Source: Panonychus citri (lineage: Eukaryota > Arthropoda > Arachnida > Trombidiformes > Tetranychidae). From it: a DNA stretch of 64,000 nt. The stretch is taken from positions 372,001 to 436,000 of the forward strand of contig NW_026515516.1 of NCBI RefSeq assembly GCF_014898815.1, written 5' to 3'. A model generated the notes under the pieces. The model saw only the letters and a list, made by a program, of their open reading frames with translations. It had not been told where the DNA came from and did not search any database. Made by a program: the position numbers and the translations under genes. Positions 59,819 through 64,000 of the stretch are shown in pieces (positions within the stretch are counted from its first letter, which is position 1; every line of letters starts with the position of its first letter).

Positions 59819-59832
59819 TTTCTCATGATACT

Positions 59833-62800
59833 TTCAATTCCAATACCAAAATAGGTTCATTCATTATAACATGATATTAGTATTAATAATTATATCGCTG
59901 ATTAATATCCTGAGATAAGTTGAATGGGATAAGTAGCTTACCCGATAGTCTCACCTCTTATGATGGATTCAGTAGTAAAGAGCATGAAAGATATTAGAAT
60001 CTGAGAAAGGGGAAAAGGGGGAAAGAGAGCCAAGTTCTGAAAAGTTCTGAGCACTGGAAATATAATAATGGTAAAGAAGGAAATTTTTCTCAATCACTTA
60101 CATGTATATAAAGGTAAAATGGCAAGTGATGGATCAACGATAATCAATCAAATGATAAAGTCCAAAAGATTGTAGTTGTTGTTGTTGTTGTTTTATTTTG
60201 TTGATTGTTGATCATCATTAGTGTTACAATTAATGATCTGATCTTTTACTTACAGTTAAATACCTTTATGATGATGGTTATGATGATGATGATAACATGA
60301 TGGGTTAAAACATGAAAGGAAAAAAATCCAATCTCAAATTGATTGATTCACTTATATTGTTTACTATTGGAAATTAACTCTACTGGGAGTGATTATGATT
60401 ATTGTTATTGTTGTTAGATTATTATTATTTGATTTTGATTGTGTATCAAATGATAATACAATCATAATCATCACCATTGTCATGAATTTTATCTGGGTGA
60501 TTTTTTTTTCCTCAAGATTAAATCTTTAATCTGTAATCTCTCAAGATGTGGATGATAATTGTTGATATAAACAATCAATAGATTATCAGTGATTACTTTT
60601 TTTCCCTTCTTATCATCGTTTTAATATTTTATCCTTTTATTATTATTACAATTGTTTGACTGTAAGCCTGAAGATTTAACCATGATGATTGATGATTAAG
60701 ACTATGATGACAATCTAGAGGATTAAGATGATAGGGTTAGGAAAAGTAAATATTATTGAAAGTAATGTAAAAAAAACAACGTAAAAAAGTAATTGGTGAA
60801 AATGCTCAAGGGAGAATGAAGATTTTTGCTTTGTTACCTTGATTATATTACAATGTTATCAAAGTATTTACTCTTAACTAAATTTAGATTAACAACTGAT
60901 TATAATGAGACAATTACTGGTGGATGATATTAAGATTTTAGATTTAATCTTTTGGATACATGAAAAGTGACCTAATCAATTATGTTTATTGGTACATTTG
61001 ATAATAATCAGCTAAATGGGCAAATGTAATTTTCAGTAAAACTTGCAGAGAGCTCTGATATAATTTGAGCATCCACTATGCCAAAAAATGAGTGAAAATA
61101 ACTGAACAACACTGTATAATAATCATATTATTAAGTTGCAGTTAAGGTCAAGTATTCACCTCCCAATATCGTTTCCATCGTCCAGAAACCATTATATCGA
61201 AGACTTCTCATTGTTTGAGAAAAATAGTCCTGCCGTAATTAAAGTTTATATGCTAACGAAATAATATTATTCATCATTAACTCAGATTCATCGTAGGAAT
61301 CAAAAGTTAGAGCATATTAAACTTATATCGACTATTTTTCAGGTAGTCTATATGTTATTAGTTTTGTGGTTCATTAGCTAATCAAATACCAATTGAGTTC
61401 CATTTTTTTCATTCGAAACAGTTTATAATCAGTAATATTATCTCCATGATATAATGATTGTGGTAAAACTGTCTGTAGATTATTGTTTAGATATGGTTAT
61501 CATTTTAGAAGAGAAAATGGTAAAACTATAAAAAAAGATTTCAAAAGTTTCATGTTCATTTTTAACAAATTCTAAATATGATAACATAAAATATCTTCAT
61601 GATGATCGAGATGAAATCTGATCCATTTGCAAAATATAGCGAACTCAACAGAAAAAAAACTTAAGTTCTAATATGGTTTTGCATCAAACGATGTACATGA
61701 TGATTGAATATCATCTGTGTTTAAAAGATTAAGCTCAATGATGATGTTCATGAGTTCGGAAAGGGAAGATATAAGGTATAAAATAACTTGGTAAAATTCA
61801 GGGTTAGAAAGTGGGTAAACTTTATATTCTATCTAAGGTTTTACATGGAATCTGAATCTTGAATAGTATTCAAAGTTTGAGAGAATTATAAGGAAAAATT
61901 TTTTTCCATCATGATTCATTTTACAGAATTGAAATGAAATACCATGTGGAAGATGATGAAAGGTCATCTCACTGTAACAATAATCAACATGATAACAATG
62001 ACGGAGAAAAAAGTTCTGAATTTCTGATGATGGGTGAAGATTAAATGTACACAATTGAATATAAATGCAATCTGGGTGATGAAAGTATATCAAGAAAAGT
62101 TCATTTTTTTCAGTCAGGGAATAGAAGGAAAAAACTTTCATGAAGAAAAATGACTTTTTTCCCCTTCTTATTCATAACTATTCATATGACTATTCACATG
62201 GTCATTAAACCTCATGAGATTGAATGGATTTCATTTCATGGGAAAGTAAATGGTAACAACAATAAGATTGACTTTTACCTTTTTCCAAATAAGTTTAAGG
62301 TGGAAATTTTTTGTCGCCATGAAAGAGAAAGAAAAATTTGAATCTGATTTCTTTAGTTCAATGAATATGAACACAACTTGGAAACAGGAAATCAGCTAAA
62401 ATTTTGACTGAGAATTTATAGTCTTCATGATAATCTTTGCTCTATTTTCGGTCTCTTATTTTCTGCTTACCCGAATTTTAATTTTTGCAGATTTCATTTA
62501 TTTCCTCGGATTGCTTAGCATTTACCTGGAGATTTTTTGTGTTTTTTATCTTGTTACTTGATTTATCTCTCCATCCTCATGGTATATTCAGATCAATATT
62601 TTATCTTTTCTTTGAATCTCACTTCAGTATAATGTATTATAAGCATGACAATCATGTCTTTCCAATGAGTAGTCTGTGTATTTTTCTGGTGTGTTGTTGT
62701 TTGTACATTTACTTTGTATCGTTTATATTGAATTCATTATAATACAAATCAATTGGACAAAGTGACATCTCTACAGTTGAAGTTATTTGGTTAAAGATGT

Positions 62801-64000
62801 TGTTATTACAATTTCTTTTCGCGAAGATGAGGATGAAAAAGTATGTACAAGTGGAATAGAGTTGAATGAAGAGGTGGGAGGGAGGTAGAAACGTCAATAG
62901 TTGGTCATCCATTAGGTTAAAGGCTATTCCTTTGAGGGTATTCATCCTTTTCTCTTCGTTTTTTTTGTTTCTTTCTTTACATCTTCATTCCTTTCTCTTC
63001 CTCGCCTTGACCACGTCTTTCACTATCACCACCTTATCTCCATCTTTCCACCCAAAAAGAGAGAAAGAGAGAAATCTATTCAATTGACTAGTTAGTTGTT
63101 TATCTCTCGCTCTAACTCTCTCTCATCTTGAAACTTTTCCTATTCATTGGAAGTATCATTTTCATCAATGTCTTTATCCACCATCCAATTGACTTACAAC
63201 ACAACGGTGATTAATTGCTGATCTCAATTACAATGGACAAATAAATTGCAAGCAATCAATTGATTGTTTTGTCCTCCTAATGAAAATAAGAATCGCGATA
63301 AAGTGAAAGTTTTTCAATTCCATTCCATTAGATTGTAAAATATTGAAATCATTGTGTATGTTTGGTTTGGTACGGTTATATTGATAAATTACCCTTTAAT
63401 TATTTAGCTTAGTTGTATTGATATTTTGACTGAAAAATTTTGAGTTAATCAGTAGATAAAAGCAAACTAATTGCAATCGCTAAGAATATCATGTAAATTA
63501 ATCAATTGATTATAAACTTAGATCAGTGACAATCAATAAGAAACCAATTTTCCTAATGATGGAAAACAATTAATTGCCATTGATTATACATTAATTGTAT
63601 GTGCCTTATGTTAGAGGCGTAATTAAAACCAATTCATTGTTAATGATGATTGACCAGTCGTTTGGTGGTCAATCACAATTATCTAAATGTCCAAGATGCT
63701 GATTAAAGTTAAGCCACAATTTTGTGGTCATTATTTTTCATTCACAATCACAGATAAGTAAAGGAAAGTCTAAGAGAGAAGGAAAACTTTTTGAAACTTT
63801 TTCTCAATTCGATCGATTCTTATTTCGAGCTCTATCAGATGGATTGTTTTTTTGAGTCTTTCATTTGAAGTTAATTGTCACAATTTAATCAATTTCTTCT
63901 TTGATAAATGAGATGACTTGTTAATTGTTTGACAATGAAGAAGAAGAATGAGAAAATTAGAGTGAAAAGTTTGATAACATTGAAAGAACAGGAAGTAAAA
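59833..64000 (+). other. Neuroligin intron 4, segment after the LTR element
   Basis: AT-rich and non-coding, with GATGAT clusters and short pyrimidine tracts. No neuroligin exon and no other gene was recognised up to the window edge. Confidence 0.55.

Overview
The window is AT-rich nuclear eukaryotic DNA with GT-AG introns, dispersed (GA)n/(CT)n and ATC/GAT microsatellites, and several DNA and LTR transposons. A secreted type-2 cystatin, a gastric/lysosomal-type lipase and a neuroligin with a Gly in place of the catalytic Ser point to an animal. Very short introns (about 45-90 bp) in the housekeeping genes next to very long neuroligin introns, and the general base texture, suggest an arthropod, perhaps an acariform mite. 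The mite assignment is a weak inference.

Layout. 1-407 (minus): an exon of an unrecognised gene that runs off the left edge and contains internal coding repeats. 493-2063: a complete Tigger/pogo-type DNA transposon with matching terminal inverted repeats, a TA duplication and an apparently intact two-exon transposase. 2.1-5.1 kb: AG-rich non-coding DNA holding one arm of a striking inverted repeat. 5175-6958 (plus): a five-exon CWF19-like splicing factor gene. 7192-7555: the second inverted-repeat arm. 8071-9615 (plus): a five-exon acid-lipase gene with one frameshift. 10345-11098 (minus): a three-exon cystatin. 11.1-18.4 kb: no supportable gene.

18458 to beyond the right edge (plus): the 5' part of a neuroligin gene. 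Four coding exons (18458-18956, 21003-21257, 46792-46941, 52684-52869) are separated by introns of 2.0, 25.5 and 5.7 kb, with an intron of more than 11 kb running off the window. Intron 2 carries a decayed 2.0-kb Mutator-like (MULE) transposon with 41-bp terminal inverted repeats. It sits inside a degenerate coding-like sequence whose upstream part resembles a TATA-binding-protein domain. The last intron carries a decayed Ty3/Gypsy-like LTR retrotransposon (54777-59818) with two recognisable LTRs, a retropepsin and a reverse transcriptase.

The genes do not form a functional unit. The CWF19-like factor acts in the spliceosome, lipase and cystatin are secreted (digestive or lysosomal and protease-inhibitory), and neuroligin is a synaptic adhesion protein. 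The main points of interest are the near-identical inverted repeat bracketing the splicing-factor gene, the layered MULE/TBP-like relic, the odd LTR-element boundaries, and the tandemly duplicated coding segments in the left-edge exon.
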